DNA of 64,000 bases from Cupriavidus basilensis (lineage in GTDB: Bacteria; Pseudomonadota; Gammaproteobacteria; Burkholderiales; Burkholderiaceae): assembly GCF_008801925.2 (NCBI RefSeq), contig NZ_CP062803.1, forward strand, positions 2,046,001 to 2,110,000. Reading direction: 5' to 3'. The position numbers and the translations under genes are program-made. Numbering within the stretch: position 1 is the stretch's first letter; every line of letters starts with the position of its first letter. The notes under the pieces were generated by a model that worked only from the letters and a program-made list of their open reading frames with translations, had not been told where the DNA came from and made no database searches. This document shows, in pieces, positions 9,072-17,986 of the stretch.

Positions 9072-9129
9072 ACCCGCAGACGCGTTTTGGCGGCACTGGC
9101 TTGCAAGCAGGCCGGCACCGCCGCACCTG

Positions 9130-9160
9130 AAACGACGGAAACGACGGAAACGACGGAAAC
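9130..9160. repeat. 9-bp tandem repeat, about 3.4 copies
   Basis: Tandem copies of AAACGACGG in the 97-bp convergent spacer between denD and the thioesterase gene, followed at once by the inverted repeat CCGGAC(9160-9165)/GTCCGG(9175-9180) that spans the thioesterase stop codon. The hairpin lacks a T tract, so I do not call it a terminator. Confidence 0.8.
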
Positions 9161-9168
9161 CGGACGGA

Positions 9169-9606
9169 TCATGCGTCCGGCTTCACCACTTCATACGCCG
9201 TGATCGTCTCCCGCACCGGCCCCGGAATCGGCGCCGACTTCTGCGTAGCGGGATCCGCGCAGACATAGACGATCTCGCCCGTGACCAGGTGCTCGTCGCC
9301 GCGGTACATCTCCACGCGGAACAACATGCTGGAGCGGCCCAGGCGCGCAATCCGCCCCCGGATCTCCAGCATGTCGTCAAAGCGCGCGGACGCGTGATAC
9401 TCGAGCGTGGACTTCACCACGAAGATATCCACGCCGTGCGCGTGCAGCACATCCTCCGGATACCGGATCCCCACCGCCCGCCAGTACTCCGTCACGCAGA
9501 TATCGCAGTAGGTCAGGTAGTGCGCATTGAACACGATCGACTGCGGATCCACTTCGGCCCAACGCACGCGCAGCGGCATGCTGTGACGGAAATCTTCCTT
9601 CGCCAT
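9169..9606 (-). CDS. Acyl-CoA thioesterase, 4-hydroxybenzoyl-CoA thioesterase-like hotdog protein
   Basis: A 145-residue single-hotdog protein. The active-site region reads RWAEVDPQSIVFNAHYLTY, with the Asp characteristic of the YbgC/FcbC-type thioesterases that hydrolyse acyl- or aroyl-CoA. The C-terminal part (GRSSMLFRVEMYRGDEHLVTGEIVYV) is the usual long helix-flanking strand pair. It is transcribed towards denD and is separated from the next gene by a palindromic element. The substrate is unknown; a housekeeping role in CoA recycling is likely. Confidence 0.83.
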   Translation of the reverse strand: MAKEDFRHSMPLRVRWAEVDPQSIVFNAHYLTYCDICVTEYWRAVGIRYPEDVLHAHGVDIFVVKSTLEYHASARFDDMLEIRGRIARLGRSSMLFRVEMYRGDEHLVTGEIVYVCADPATQKSAPIPGPVRETITAYEVVKPDA

Positions 9607-9700
9607 GTCGGCGTTCCCCCTTGGTTGCCGGCCGGATATCGGCCCGATATATATGAAAACGGCGCCGGCCCCGGACAGGGCGGCGCCGGCATAAAGCGGC

Positions 9701-9817
9701 TAGGAGGCTGTTTCAAAATGAAGCGAAGCGGTTCTGGCTAGGCGCGCGGCCGCAGACAGTACAACTGGTACGGCAAGGCCGCGCAACGACGCCAGAATCT
9801 TTTTGAAATGGCCTCTA
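9701..9817. repeat. Palindromic element of about 117 bp
   Basis: The left end AGGAGGCTGTTTCAAAA (9703-9719) and the right end TTTTGAAATGGCCTCTAA (9800-9817) are imperfect inverted repeats. A second pair lies further in (GGTTCTGGC 9730-9738 against GCCAGAATC 9791-9799) and a third is centred on GCGCGGCC/GGCCGCGC. The whole unit could fold into one long interrupted hairpin. It sits between two minus-strand genes. It resembles a dispersed intergenic repeat or a small non-autonomous transposable element; I see only one copy in the window. Confidence 0.6.
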
Positions 9818-9825
9818 AGTCAGGC

Positions 9826-10812
9826 TTATTGCGGCTTGTTCAGCCCCAGCTTGTCGATAATGGCCTTCTCTTTCTTGACCGTATCGGCGGCGAAGTGCGC
9901 GTATTGCTCGCTGCTCATGTAGAACGGCTCCATGTCGAACTTTGCCAGCGCATCGCGGTAGTTCTGCATTTCCATGGCCTTCTTGAAACCGTCGTGCAGC
10001 TTCTTGACGATCTTCGGATCGGTGCCCTTGGGTGCCACCACGCCGAACGGCGAGGTCTGCACGATGCCCAGGCCCAGCTCCTTCAACGTCGGCACATTGG
10101 GGAAGCGCGCCGAGCGCTTCTCGCCCCAGGTCGACAGCAGGCGCAGCTTTCCGGACTCCACGTACGGTGCCCAGGCCGGGGTGTCCGCCACCGACATCAC
10201 GTGCCCGCCCAGCAGGGCCTGCATCGATTCCGAGTTGCCCTTGTACGGAATATGCGAGAACTGCACGTTCTGCTTCATGGCCAGCTCTTCCATGGTCAGG
10301 TGCAGCGTGGTCATCGAGCCCGGCGAGCCGTAGGTCAGGCGGCCCGGGTTGGCCTTGGCGTAGGCGATGTAGTCCTGCATGGTCTTGATCGGCGAATCCA
10401 CCGGCACAACCAGGCCAAACGAGTAGCCGGCCAGGTTGATCACGTACGACAAGTCCTTGACCGGATCCCAGTTGATCTTGGTGGTGTACGGCAGGCGGTA
10501 GACCGGCATGGCTACCTGCGCCAGCGTGTAGCCGTCCGGCTGGGTCGATTGCATCAGCTGTGCGGGCAATACCCCGCCAGCGCCAGGTTTGTTCTCGATG
10601 ATGACCGGCTGGCCGAGGATCTTGGAAGCGTTTTCCGCCAGCACGCGGAACGGCAGGTCGGTGGAACCGCCCGCGGTATAGCCGATGATCAGGCGAATCG
10701 GCCGTTGCGGGAAATTGTCCGCCTGCGCCAGGGCCGGCGCGCTGGCCAGCCCCAGGGTAGCCGCGGTGGCGGCGAGCGCGCCCGCATGGGCGAGGAAATG
10801 GCGGCGTTGCAT
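9826..10812 (-). CDS. Bug/TctC-family tripartite tricarboxylate transporter receptor
   Basis: A 328-residue periplasmic binding protein. A twin-arginine-like leader (RRHFLAHAG, then an Ala-rich core ending ALAQA) is followed by the family signature FPQRPIRLIIGYTAGGSTD, in which the carboxylate-binding loop lies. Betaproteobacteria encode very many of these receptors for small carboxylates or aromatic acids, mostly without a nearby TctAB membrane pair, as here. Its downstream neighbour in the same orientation is the thioesterase and the upstream one is the HSL-type esterase; the ligand cannot be predicted. Confidence 0.88.
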   Translation of the reverse strand: MQRRHFLAHAGALAATAATLGLASAPALAQADNFPQRPIRLIIGYTAGGSTDLPFRVLAENASKILGQPVIIENKPGAGGVLPAQLMQSTQPDGYTLAQVAMPVYRLPYTTKINWDPVKDLSYVINLAGYSFGLVVPVDSPIKTMQDYIAYAKANPGRLTYGSPGSMTTLHLTMEELAMKQNVQFSHIPYKGNSESMQALLGGHVMSVADTPAWAPYVESGKLRLLSTWGEKRSARFPNVPTLKELGLGIVQTSPFGVVAPKGTDPKIVKKLHDGFKKAMEMQNYRDALAKFDMEPFYMSSEQYAHFAADTVKKEKAIIDKLGLNKPQ

Positions 10813-10928
10813 GAGTCTGTGTCTCCTTTTGCTACTGCTACAAGTAATGCACTACACGTAAAGCCAATGAAACCGGGGGTTCTGCGACCGCTTCGATCTG
10901 GCTGCCGGCCCGTGCCGGCAAGCCTTGC

Positions 10929-11957
10929 TCAACCGTCGAAGGCAGCACGCAAGGCGGCGACCGCGTCGCCATGGGCGCCGGCCACCGCCGGGACGAAACG
11001 TCCCAGCTTGAAAAAATCGTGGATCATGCCCTGGTAGTCGGCCAATTGCGCCGGCACGCCCGCGGCGCGCAGCTTGGCCGCGTAGGCCACGCCTTCATCG
11101 TGCAGCGGGTCGTAGCCCGCCACGGCGATCCAGGCCGGGCAGCAGCCGCGCACGTCGGCACCCGTGCCACCACCGTCCAGCGGGGCAAAACGCCAGTCGT
11201 CGCGGCTGGTTTCGCTGTCCAGGTATTGCGAGAAAAACCACTGGATCATCGGCGCGGTCAGCAGATAGCCCTCGGCCAGCGCGCGATGCGAAGGCGTGTC
11301 CTGGCGGGCGCAGGTGCCGGGATAGATCAGCATCTGCAGGACAGGCTCCAGGCCCAGATCCCGCGCATGCACGGCGCAGGCGCTGGCCAGGGTGCCGCCC
11401 GCGCTGTCGCCGCCCAGGGCGATACGGCTGGCGTCGGCGCCCAGGCGCGCGGCCTCGGCGAACACCCATGCCATGACATCGAACGCATCGTTCGCCGCAT
11501 GAGGAAACTTCCACTGCGGGCCAAGCCGGTAGTCCACCGATAGCACCATGCAATCCGCCTGCATGCACAGCAGCCGGCTCAGGGGATCGTGCGAGTTGAC
11601 ACTGCCCACCGTGAAGCCGCCGCCATGGAAGTACACCAGCAAGGGCAACGGCTCGGCCCAGCTGGCTTCGCGCGGCGCATACAGCCGCACCGGGATGTCG
11701 TAGCCATCGCGCGCGGCTACCGTCAGGTTTTCCACGCTGTGCACGGCCAGCGGCGCGATATCCATGATGGGCGCGCTCTTTTCGTACGCGGTCTTGGCGT
11801 CGGCCGGGTCCAGTTCGTGGATGGACGGACGCTTCACGCGCCCGATCAGCGCCAGCAACGCCGCCACCTGCGGGTCCAGCGGCACCGGCGGCATGCCGGG
11901 CAAGGCAGGCGCAGGCTGGGCGGACACAGCGGTGGAATCAGGCGGGACAGCGGACAT
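10929..11957 (-). CDS. Alpha/beta hydrolase of the hormone-sensitive-lipase family
   Basis: A 342-residue esterase/lipase. The oxyanion-hole motif HGGG is in LVYFHGGGFTVGS and the nucleophile elbow is GGDSAGGTLA; an Asp near DPLHDEG and the His in GMIHDFFKL complete the triad. These are the hallmarks of bacterial HSL (family IV) carboxylesterases acting on short or medium acyl esters. ATG 11957 is used; a GTG two codons upstream (11963) is equally possible. A near-perfect TetR-type palindrome lies about 80 bp upstream in the spacer shared with the divergent alcohol dehydrogenase, so the pair may be co-regulated. Confidence 0.88.
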   Translation of the reverse strand: MSAVPPDSTAVSAQPAPALPGMPPVPLDPQVAALLALIGRVKRPSIHELDPADAKTAYEKSAPIMDIAPLAVHSVENLTVAARDGYDIPVRLYAPREASWAEPLPLLVYFHGGGFTVGSVNSHDPLSRLLCMQADCMVLSVDYRLGPQWKFPHAANDAFDVMAWVFAEAARLGADASRIALGGDSAGGTLASACAVHARDLGLEPVLQMLIYPGTCARQDTPSHRALAEGYLLTAPMIQWFFSQYLDSETSRDDWRFAPLDGGGTGADVRGCCPAWIAVAGYDPLHDEGVAYAAKLRAAGVPAQLADYQGMIHDFFKLGRFVPAVAGAHGDAVAALRAAFDG

Positions 11958-12038
11958 GGACACTCAGAATCAGTAGCAACGAACCTTCGGCAGCAGCCGA
12001 ATCTCCAGTGGCGTCAGCGCCGCTGGCGTTCGAATTGT

Positions 12039-12050
12039 GAACGATCGTTC
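12039..12050. promoter_or_regulatory. TetR-type operator candidate
   Basis: Perfect 12-bp palindrome GAACGATCGTTC followed by GATTTTAG, in the intergenic region between the divergent esterase and alcohol dehydrogenase genes. The pattern (G-M-AC-RRY-CGTTC-N-ATTT) recurs at 30224 and 49108 in front of other acyl-CoA-related units. TetR-family repressors of fatty-acid genes in betaproteobacteria bind palindromes of this general kind; the regulator itself is not in this window. Confidence 0.6.
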
Positions 12051-12216
12051 GATTTTAGTATGATTCCAGATGTTTCTGCAGCAAAGCATATGAAATTTCC
12101 CTGGGGCTGGTCAGGACGGCAGGTTTTGCGCGATCATCGACCATCGTCAGAAAAGCCAGAAGTCAGAAGCTAGAAGAAATAGAAATAGAAAACCCTCATC
12201 GACGGAGACAGCATAG

Positions 12217-13365
12217 ATGGCCTTCATTTATTACCTGACCCACATCCACCTGGATTTCGGCACCATCAGCCAGCTCAAGGCAGAGTGCGAGCGCATCGGC
12301 ATCCGGCGCCCGCTGGTCGTCACCGACAAAGGCGTGGTTGCCGCCGGTGTGGCCCAGCAGGCCGTCGTGGCCCTGGGCGGCCTGCCGCACGAGATCTTCG
12401 ACGAAACCCCCTCCAACCCGACCGAAGCCATGGTCAAGAAGGCCGCGGCGCAGTATCGGGATAGCGGCTGCGACGGGCTGATCGCGGTTGGCGGCGGCTC
12501 CTCCATCGACCTGGCCAAGGGCATCGCCATTCTCGCCACCCATCCCGGAGAGCTGACCACCTACGCCACCATCGAAGGCGGCAGCGCCAGGATCACCGAG
12601 CGCGCCGCGCCGCTGATCGCCGTGCCGACCACCTCGGGCACTGGCAGCGAGGTGGCGCGCGGCGCCATCATCATCCTGGAAGACGGCCGCAAGCTCGGCT
12701 TCCACTCCTGGCACCTGCTGCCCAAATCCGCCATCTGCGACCCGGGCCTCACGCTCGGCCTGCCGGCCGGCCTGACCGCCGCCACCGGCATGGATGCCAT
12801 CGCGCATTGCGTGGAGACCTTCCTGGCGCCAGCCTTCAACCCGCCCGCCGACGGCATCGCCCTGGACGGCCTGGAGCGCGGCTGGAAGCATATCGAACGC
12901 GCCACCCGGGACGGCCAGGACCGTGACGCGCGCCTGAACATGATGAGCGCCTCCATGCAGGGCGCCATGGCCTTCCAGAAGGGACTGGGCTGCGTGCACT
13001 CGCTATCGCACCCGCTCGGCGGCCTCAAGGTGGACGGCAAGACCGGCCTGCACCACGGCACCCTGAATGCCGTGGTGATGCCGGCGGTGCTGCGCTTTAA
13101 CGCCGACGCGCCCAGCGTGGTGCGCGACAACCGCTACGCCCGCCTGCGCCACGCCATGGGCCTGCCCCAGGACGCCGACCTGGCCCAGGCCGTGCACGAC
13201 ATGACCGCGCGCCTCGGACTGCCTACCGGCCTGCGCCAGATGGGGGTCACCGAAGACATGTTCGACAAGGTGATCGCCGGCGCACTGGTCGACCATTGCC
13301 ACAAGACCAACCCGAAAGAGGCCAGCGCCGCGGATTATCGGCGTATGCTGGCGGAATCCATGTAA
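12217..13365 (+). CDS. Iron-containing alcohol dehydrogenase
   Basis: A 382-residue group III (Fe-ADH) enzyme. The NAD-binding motif GGGSSIDLAKG lies near residue 93. The metal-site region includes AIAHCVETFL and the double-His motif HSLSHPLGGLKVDGKTGLHH, with the C-terminal histidine in LVDHCHKTNP. These enzymes interconvert alcohols and aldehydes with NAD(P)H; close relatives include maleylacetate reductases and hydroxybutyrate dehydrogenases. It has a good start at ATG 12217 and is followed 80 bp downstream by the macrodomain gene. The true alcohol is not evident. Confidence 0.9.
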   Translation: MAFIYYLTHIHLDFGTISQLKAECERIGIRRPLVVTDKGVVAAGVAQQAVVALGGLPHEIFDETPSNPTEAMVKKAAAQYRDSGCDGLIAVGGGSSIDLAKGIAILATHPGELTTYATIEGGSARITERAAPLIAVPTTSGTGSEVARGAIIILEDGRKLGFHSWHLLPKSAICDPGLTLGLPAGLTAATGMDAIAHCVETFLAPAFNPPADGIALDGLERGWKHIERATRDGQDRDARLNMMSASMQGAMAFQKGLGCVHSLSHPLGGLKVDGKTGLHHGTLNAVVMPAVLRFNADAPSVVRDNRYARLRHAMGLPQDADLAQAVHDMTARLGLPTGLRQMGVTEDMFDKVIAGALVDHCHKTNPKEASAADYRRMLAESM

Positions 13366-13445
13366 GTGCCGCGGCGGGCCGGCAGCACAGGTGCGCGGAA
13401 CAGCCGGGGCGATCCAGCTTTACCACCCAGCACGGAGAAGAGGTC

Positions 13446-13967
13446 ATGACAGGGGAACACCTGCAGGTCTTGCACGGAGACATCACCCGCATGGAAGTCG
13501 ACGCCATCGTCAATGCCGCCAATAGCGGCTTGCTCGGTGGCGGCGGTGTCGACGGCGCCATCCATGGCGCTGGCGGTCCCGCCATCATGGCCGCCTGTCG
13601 CGGCATTCGCGAAACCAAGGGCGGCTGCCCCACCGGCCAGGCGGTGATCACCACCGGTGGCCTGCTGCCCGCGCCTTACGTCATCCACGCGGTCGGCCCG
13701 GTCTGGCAAGGAGGCGACCACGGCGAAGACGCCCTCCTTGCCAGCGCCTACCAGTCCAGCATCGCGCTGGCCGCGCAGCACAAGCTGCGCACCATCGCCT
13801 TTCCCAATATCAGCACCGGCATCTACGGTTTCCCGCGCGAGCGCGCCGTGGACATTGCCATCGAGGCGGTACGCAAGGCCCTGGTGGCCGCACCCACCAT
13901 CGAGCAGGTCAGTTTTGTCTGCTTCGATGACGAGAACTACCGGTTGTATCGGCACAGGTTGAGTTGA
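13446..13967 (+). CDS. Macrodomain protein, O-acetyl-ADP-ribose deacetylase-like
   Basis: A 173-residue stand-alone macrodomain. The diagnostic ADP-ribose-binding sequences are VDAIVNAANSGLLGGGGVDGAI, with the catalytic-loop Asn/Asp of MacroD-type hydrolases, and ISTGIYGFPRERA. Such proteins (YmdB in E. coli) remove ADP-ribose from proteins or hydrolyse O-acetyl-ADP-ribose, and YmdB also modulates RNase III. ATG 13446 has a strong GGAGAAGAGGTC ribosome site; the open frame upstream is not homologous. A clear terminator follows. There is no ADP-ribosyltransferase or DarT-like toxin beside it. Confidence 0.92.
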   Translation: MTGEHLQVLHGDITRMEVDAIVNAANSGLLGGGGVDGAIHGAGGPAIMAACRGIRETKGGCPTGQAVITTGGLLPAPYVIHAVGPVWQGGDHGEDALLASAYQSSIALAAQHKLRTIAFPNISTGIYGFPRERAVDIAIEAVRKALVAAPTIEQVSFVCFDDENYRLYRHRLS

Positions 13968-13974
13968 TTGGCTG

Positions 13975-14011
13975 ACGGGAAATCGGCATTCTCCTGCGAT
14001 TTCCCGTTTTG
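13975..14011 (+). terminator. Rho-independent terminator after the macrodomain gene
   Basis: An 11-bp perfect stem ACGGGAAATCG (13975-13985) / CGATTTCCCGT (13997-14007) with an 11-nt loop and trailing TTT, eight bases after the stop codon. The complementary strand has a shorter T-run equivalent, so it may also serve the convergent racemase gene. Confidence 0.8.
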
Positions 14012-14064
14012 CTGTCTTCCTCGCTATCCCTGCCCACGTTCCGGGTGTTTTTCTTGCTCCCGAC

Positions 14065-14775
14065 CTAATTCGCCACCACCACCCCCTCCAGCGCCAACCC
14101 CACCGCAGCCTGCGCATGCAAAGCCGTGGTATCGAACACCGGCAGCGCCACGTCATCCTGCCCGATCAGCAGCGCAATTTCGGTGCAGCCCAGAATCACC
14201 CCGCCCACGCCCTGCGCCTGCAAGCCGCCGATGATGCGCCGGTACACATCGCGCGAGGCGTCGCGCACGATGCCGTGGCATAGCTCGTCGTAGATGATCC
14301 CGTGGACGAGCGCGCGGTCGGCGGCGTCCGGGACCACGACTTCGATGCCGTGCTTGTCCTGCATGCGGCCGCGATAGAAGTCCTGCTCCATGGTGAAGGC
14401 CGTGCCAAGCAAGCCCACGCGCCGGATGCCGGCACCGCGCAATGCTTGCGCGGTGGGATCGACGATGTGGAGAAAAGGAATGTCGAGCGCGGCTTCCAGG
14501 ACAGGGGCCACGCGGTGCATGGTGTTGGTGCAGAGCAGCACGAAATCCGCGCCGGCGGCCTGCACTTGCAGGGCGGCTTGCCGCATGGCTTCGCCGAGTT
14601 CGTCCCAGCGCTGCGCGTGCTGCAGTGCCTTGATCTGCTCGAAGCTGACCGTGACCATGACGCTGCGCGCGTTATGGTGGCCGCCGAGACGTTGTTTCAT
14701 GTCCTGGTTGATCAGGCGATAGTACTCGGCCGAGGATTCCCAGCTCATGCCGCCGATCAGTCCGATCGTTTTCAT
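14065..14775 (-). CDS. Aspartate/glutamate (broad-specificity amino-acid) racemase
   Basis: A 236-residue cofactor-independent racemase. It starts MKTIGLIGGMSWESSAEYYR, the signature of the YgeA/RacX branch, and carries the two catalytic cysteines in LLCTNTMHRV (first half) and VILGCTEIALLI (second half). The enzyme abstracts and re-adds the alpha proton of an amino acid through the paired thiols. The open frame extends 23 codons upstream, but ATG 14775 begins the conserved sequence. The gene is convergent with the macrodomain gene. Function in D-amino-acid production for wall remodelling or in amino-acid catabolism cannot be separated. Confidence 0.9.
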   Translation of the reverse strand: MKTIGLIGGMSWESSAEYYRLINQDMKQRLGGHHNARSVMVTVSFEQIKALQHAQRWDELGEAMRQAALQVQAAGADFVLLCTNTMHRVAPVLEAALDIPFLHIVDPTAQALRGAGIRRVGLLGTAFTMEQDFYRGRMQDKHGIEVVVPDAADRALVHGIIYDELCHGIVRDASRDVYRRIIGGLQAQGVGGVILGCTEIALLIGQDDVALPVFDTTALHAQAAVGLALEGVVVAN

Positions 14776-14916
14776 CTTGACCTTCCTTGCGCACCGGCGC
14801 TGTCGAATCAGGTCAATGTAGCAGCAGGCGCCTCCCCGCCCCATGCACAGTGCGGCGGTTTCCGACCGGGCCGGCGCAGGCGAGCATGCCTGACGCGGCC
14901 TGGCACGCGCAGCAAA

Positions 14917-15837
14917 TCAGGGCAAGGCGCTGCGGATCAACAGGTTGATGCGCTCCGGCTGCTCGTGGATGACCCAATGGGTGCCATCCGGGATGCGTTC
15001 CAGCCGCATGTCCGGGATGAACTTGTCCAGGCCATCCAGCAGGCTCTTGGGCAGGGCGGTGTCGCGCTCGCCCCAGACCACCAGCGTTGGCACGCGCACG
15101 GTGAAGGCGGCGGGATCGAGCCTGGAGATATCGGGCGGCGTCTCGCCAGGGCCCGGCGGATGCATGGGCGATGCGCGGTAATAGTTCACACCGCCGGTCA
15201 GCGAGTGAGAACCGCCGGCGCCGGGCTGCGACCAGGCCGCGTGGTATTTCTCGCGGGTCTCGCCGGTAAACCAGGGCGCGGGCTGCTTGCCCTGCCCGTT
15301 CAGGAAACCCTCCAGCTTGGCGAAGCCGTCCGCCGCCAGCGCTTGTTCCGATCCCGGCTCGCGCAGCCAGTTCATATAGGCCGAGGCGGCTTGCTGCTGG
15401 GGATCGCCGCTGAGCGCCTTGGCAAACAAATACGGATGCGGCGAGTTGATGATGACCAGCCGCTCCACCATCTGCGGAAACTGGATGGCCAGGTTCCAGC
15501 AGATTGCCCCGCCCCAGTCGTGCGCCACCACCACGCAATGCGAGTAGCCCAGCGCATTGATGAACTGGACCAGGTCCTCGACGATGTGGCGGGGACGGTA
15601 GGCCTCGACTTCCGCGGGCTTGCTTGAGAGGTTGAAGCCGCGCAGGTCCGGCGCCACGGCAAAGTGGGTCTTGCCGAACTCGGCCAGTTGGGCTTCCCAC
15701 TCGTACCAGAACTCGGGAAAACCATGCACGAACAGCACCAGCGGCTTGCCGCGCTCGCCGGCGCTGGCGTAGTGCAGGCGCGTGCCATTGGGCAAGGTGG
15801 CGTACTGCAGATGGCGAATGACTGCAGGTTTGGTCAT
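14917..15837 (-). CDS. Alpha/beta hydrolase, epoxide hydrolase-like
   Basis: A 306-residue hydrolase. The oxyanion motif HGFPEFWYEW, the nucleophile region VVAHDWGGAICW with Asp rather than Ser at the elbow, the acid in VVWGERDTAL and the His in GTHWVIHEQPE together indicate the epoxide hydrolase / haloalkane dehalogenase branch. The Asp nucleophile favours hydrolysis of epoxides or dehalogenation over ester cleavage. It is the most downstream member of a long minus-strand run that includes acyl-CoA oxidation genes. The substrate is unknown. Confidence 0.85.
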   Translation of the reverse strand: MTKPAVIRHLQYATLPNGTRLHYASAGERGKPLVLFVHGFPEFWYEWEAQLAEFGKTHFAVAPDLRGFNLSSKPAEVEAYRPRHIVEDLVQFINALGYSHCVVVAHDWGGAICWNLAIQFPQMVERLVIINSPHPYLFAKALSGDPQQQAASAYMNWLREPGSEQALAADGFAKLEGFLNGQGKQPAPWFTGETREKYHAAWSQPGAGGSHSLTGGVNYYRASPMHPPGPGETPPDISRLDPAAFTVRVPTLVVWGERDTALPKSLLDGLDKFIPDMRLERIPDGTHWVIHEQPERINLLIRSALP

Positions 15838-15909
15838 GAATTCCTCCCTTGCCGCAATGGCTGTCTCTGGTGGACTTGCTGCTGGCCGCACCTGGCGGCT
15901 CCTTCCCGG

Positions 15910-16812
15910 TTATCCGCGCAAGGCGGCGATGAGCCCGGCGCGCACCTCCGGCTTGTCGGCGAACGGGTCGCTTGGGTTGCGTTGGCTAATGATATCTTCG
16001 AAGCGCTGCCGCACGGGATCCAGCTGCTGCGGATGCGAATAAATATAGAAGCCGTTGTCGCGGATGGCGTCGAAGGTGAGCTGCGCCACTTCGGCGGCCG
16101 TGACCTTGCCAGAACTGACCGCTTTGTCCGACATGGCTTGCGACACCAGTTGCGAGCGCGTGGGCGGCGCGTCATTGGCCAGCCCGGCCGGCCGGTTGCG
16201 GCCCGATTGCGTGATGCCGGTCGGCACGAAATACGGGCACAGCACCGAGCAGCGCACCTGCTCGCTGACCAGGCTGAGATCCTGGTACAGCGATTCGGAC
16301 AAGGACACCACGGCGTGCTTGGAGACGTTGTAGACGCCCATCGCGGGCGGGCTGAGCAAGCCGGCCATGGAGGCCGTATTGACGATATGGCCTTCGAACG
16401 ACGGGTCCTCGGCCGCGGCCGCGAGCATCAGCGGGGTAAAGATGCGCACGCCGTGGATCACGCCAAAGAGGTTGACGCCCAGCACCCACTCCCAGTCGCG
16501 CTCGGTGTTTTCCCACATCAGGCCGCCCGCGCCCACGCCGGCGTTGTTGAACAGCAGGTTGACCTGGCCAAAGGTGGCGATGGCGGCATCGGCCAGCGCC
16601 TGTACCTGCTCGGCCTTGGACACATCCACGCGCACGCCGATCACCGGCACGCCTTGCGCCTTGAACTCCGCCACGGCGGCATCCAGTGCGTCCTCCTGCA
16701 CGTCGGCCAGCACCAGCTTCATGCCGAGTCCCGCACCCAGCTTGGCGAATTCCTTGCCGAAGCCCGATGCACCGCCGGTGATCACTGCCACCTTGCCCTG
16801 GAATTGCTTCAT
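15910..16812 (-). CDS. Short-chain dehydrogenase/reductase
   Basis: A 300-residue classical SDR with a C-terminal extension of about 50 residues. Cofactor motif TGGASGFGKEF (residues 12-22), NNAG at FNNAGVGAGG, catalytic Ser region NTASMAG and active-site YNVSK. The Asp in VLADVQEDAL after the second strand suggests NAD(H). It is 56 bp from the GST gene upstream. Long SDRs of this type often act on steroid or long-chain hydroxy compounds, but no substrate is indicated here. Confidence 0.87.
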   Translation of the reverse strand: MKQFQGKVAVITGGASGFGKEFAKLGAGLGMKLVLADVQEDALDAAVAEFKAQGVPVIGVRVDVSKAEQVQALADAAIATFGQVNLLFNNAGVGAGGLMWENTERDWEWVLGVNLFGVIHGVRIFTPLMLAAAAEDPSFEGHIVNTASMAGLLSPPAMGVYNVSKHAVVSLSESLYQDLSLVSEQVRCSVLCPYFVPTGITQSGRNRPAGLANDAPPTRSQLVSQAMSDKAVSSGKVTAAEVAQLTFDAIRDNGFYIYSHPQQLDPVRQRFEDIISQRNPSDPFADKPEVRAGLIAALRG

Positions 16813-16868
16813 GTTGTCTGCCTCTCGTTGCTGTCGTTGTTATGGGATTGCCTTGGCGCGCGCGGGTC

Positions 16869-17804
16869 TTAGCCCGCGCGCTGCACTTGATAGCCTTGGC
16901 GCGGGAAATGCACGTTGACCGCGCCCGCACGCGGGTCCTGGCGGCGCAATGTGGCACGGTGGGCGTCCAGCGCCACCAGCACGCCGGCCACGGGATCGCG
17001 CGCGTAGTCCGTTGGCGTCACGGTAACCGCGTCGCCCGCTTCGAAGCCGCTGCCGGCAGCCACCCCGCCAGGCAACGCAGCCGGATCGGCGTGCCGTGCC
17101 ACCTCCAGCGCCGACTCCGCGCTGACCACCCGCACCGTGCCATGGCCAAAGGCCTTCATGCGCGCATACCAGGCTTGCACCGCCGGATACGCATCCAGCA
17201 GCTTGGCCAGCTCGCTGGCCCGCTGGATGAACCAGACATTGTGGTACAGCGAAAAATCCGCCACCGACAGCTCGGCCCCGGCCACATGCGCCACGCCCGC
17301 CTTGAATTGCTGCTCGAGCCGCCCGAAGGTTTCCTGCAGCATGGCGATGGCTTCGGGCAAGGGCATGCGCAGCGCATTGGTCTCGCCACGCATGGCCTTG
17401 CGGTCCGCCGAGAAAGCCTGCATTTGCGCCGGCGTGAGGTGGCCCAGCATGCTTTGCGCGCCGGCCGGCTGGAACAGGTAGGTGACGGCGGCGGTAAACA
17501 GCGCGGTATCGATCCAGCCAGCGACCAGGCGCGCGGTGGCGGCTTGCGAGGCGGGATAGAGCGGGCACGCGGGCGCCGCGCTGTCGATCACCTCGCAGAT
17601 CAACGCGGTGTCGCAATAGATGTCGGCCCCTATCTGCAGGATCGGGGTGCGGCGGTAGCCGCCGGTCAGCGCCACCACGTCCGGCTTTGGCATGATGGGC
17701 GGGATTTCCACCGCTTGCCACGCCAGGCCTTTCGCGCCCATCAGCAGGCGGATCTTCTCGGAAAACGGCGACGTTGCATACTGGTGAAGGATAAGGTCTG
17801 CCAT
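16869..17804 (-). CDS. Glutathione S-transferase family protein
   Basis: A 311-residue protein with an N-terminal thioredoxin-like domain (LILHQYATSPFSEKIRLLMGAKGL, with the SPFSEK motif at the glutathione site) and a helical GST C-terminal domain (for example LSVADFSLYHNVWFI). About 90 extra C-terminal residues exceed the usual 200-220 and may form a small extra domain. ATG 17804 begins the conserved sequence. It lies in the minus-strand lipid/xenobiotic cluster between two SDR genes; roles in detoxification or isomerisation are possible. Confidence 0.83.
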   Translation of the reverse strand: MADLILHQYATSPFSEKIRLLMGAKGLAWQAVEIPPIMPKPDVVALTGGYRRTPILQIGADIYCDTALICEVIDSAAPACPLYPASQAATARLVAGWIDTALFTAAVTYLFQPAGAQSMLGHLTPAQMQAFSADRKAMRGETNALRMPLPEAIAMLQETFGRLEQQFKAGVAHVAGAELSVADFSLYHNVWFIQRASELAKLLDAYPAVQAWYARMKAFGHGTVRVVSAESALEVARHADPAALPGGVAAGSGFEAGDAVTVTPTDYARDPVAGVLVALDAHRATLRRQDPRAGAVNVHFPRQGYQVQRAG

Positions 17805-17986
17805 GGTGTCGGAATCGCTTGTATTGCCAGCCTGAAGCCAATCTATCGCCAAGCTATAGCCAGATTAAACTCAGCCTGAAATTTCTCTTATGCCTGCTGC
17901 CGGTGCGTCGGGCGGATGCCGCCACGGGTATCAGCAAGGCGCGTGCCTGCTATTGCTCGATTTCCTCTGTCGCTCTGTCAACCGCA

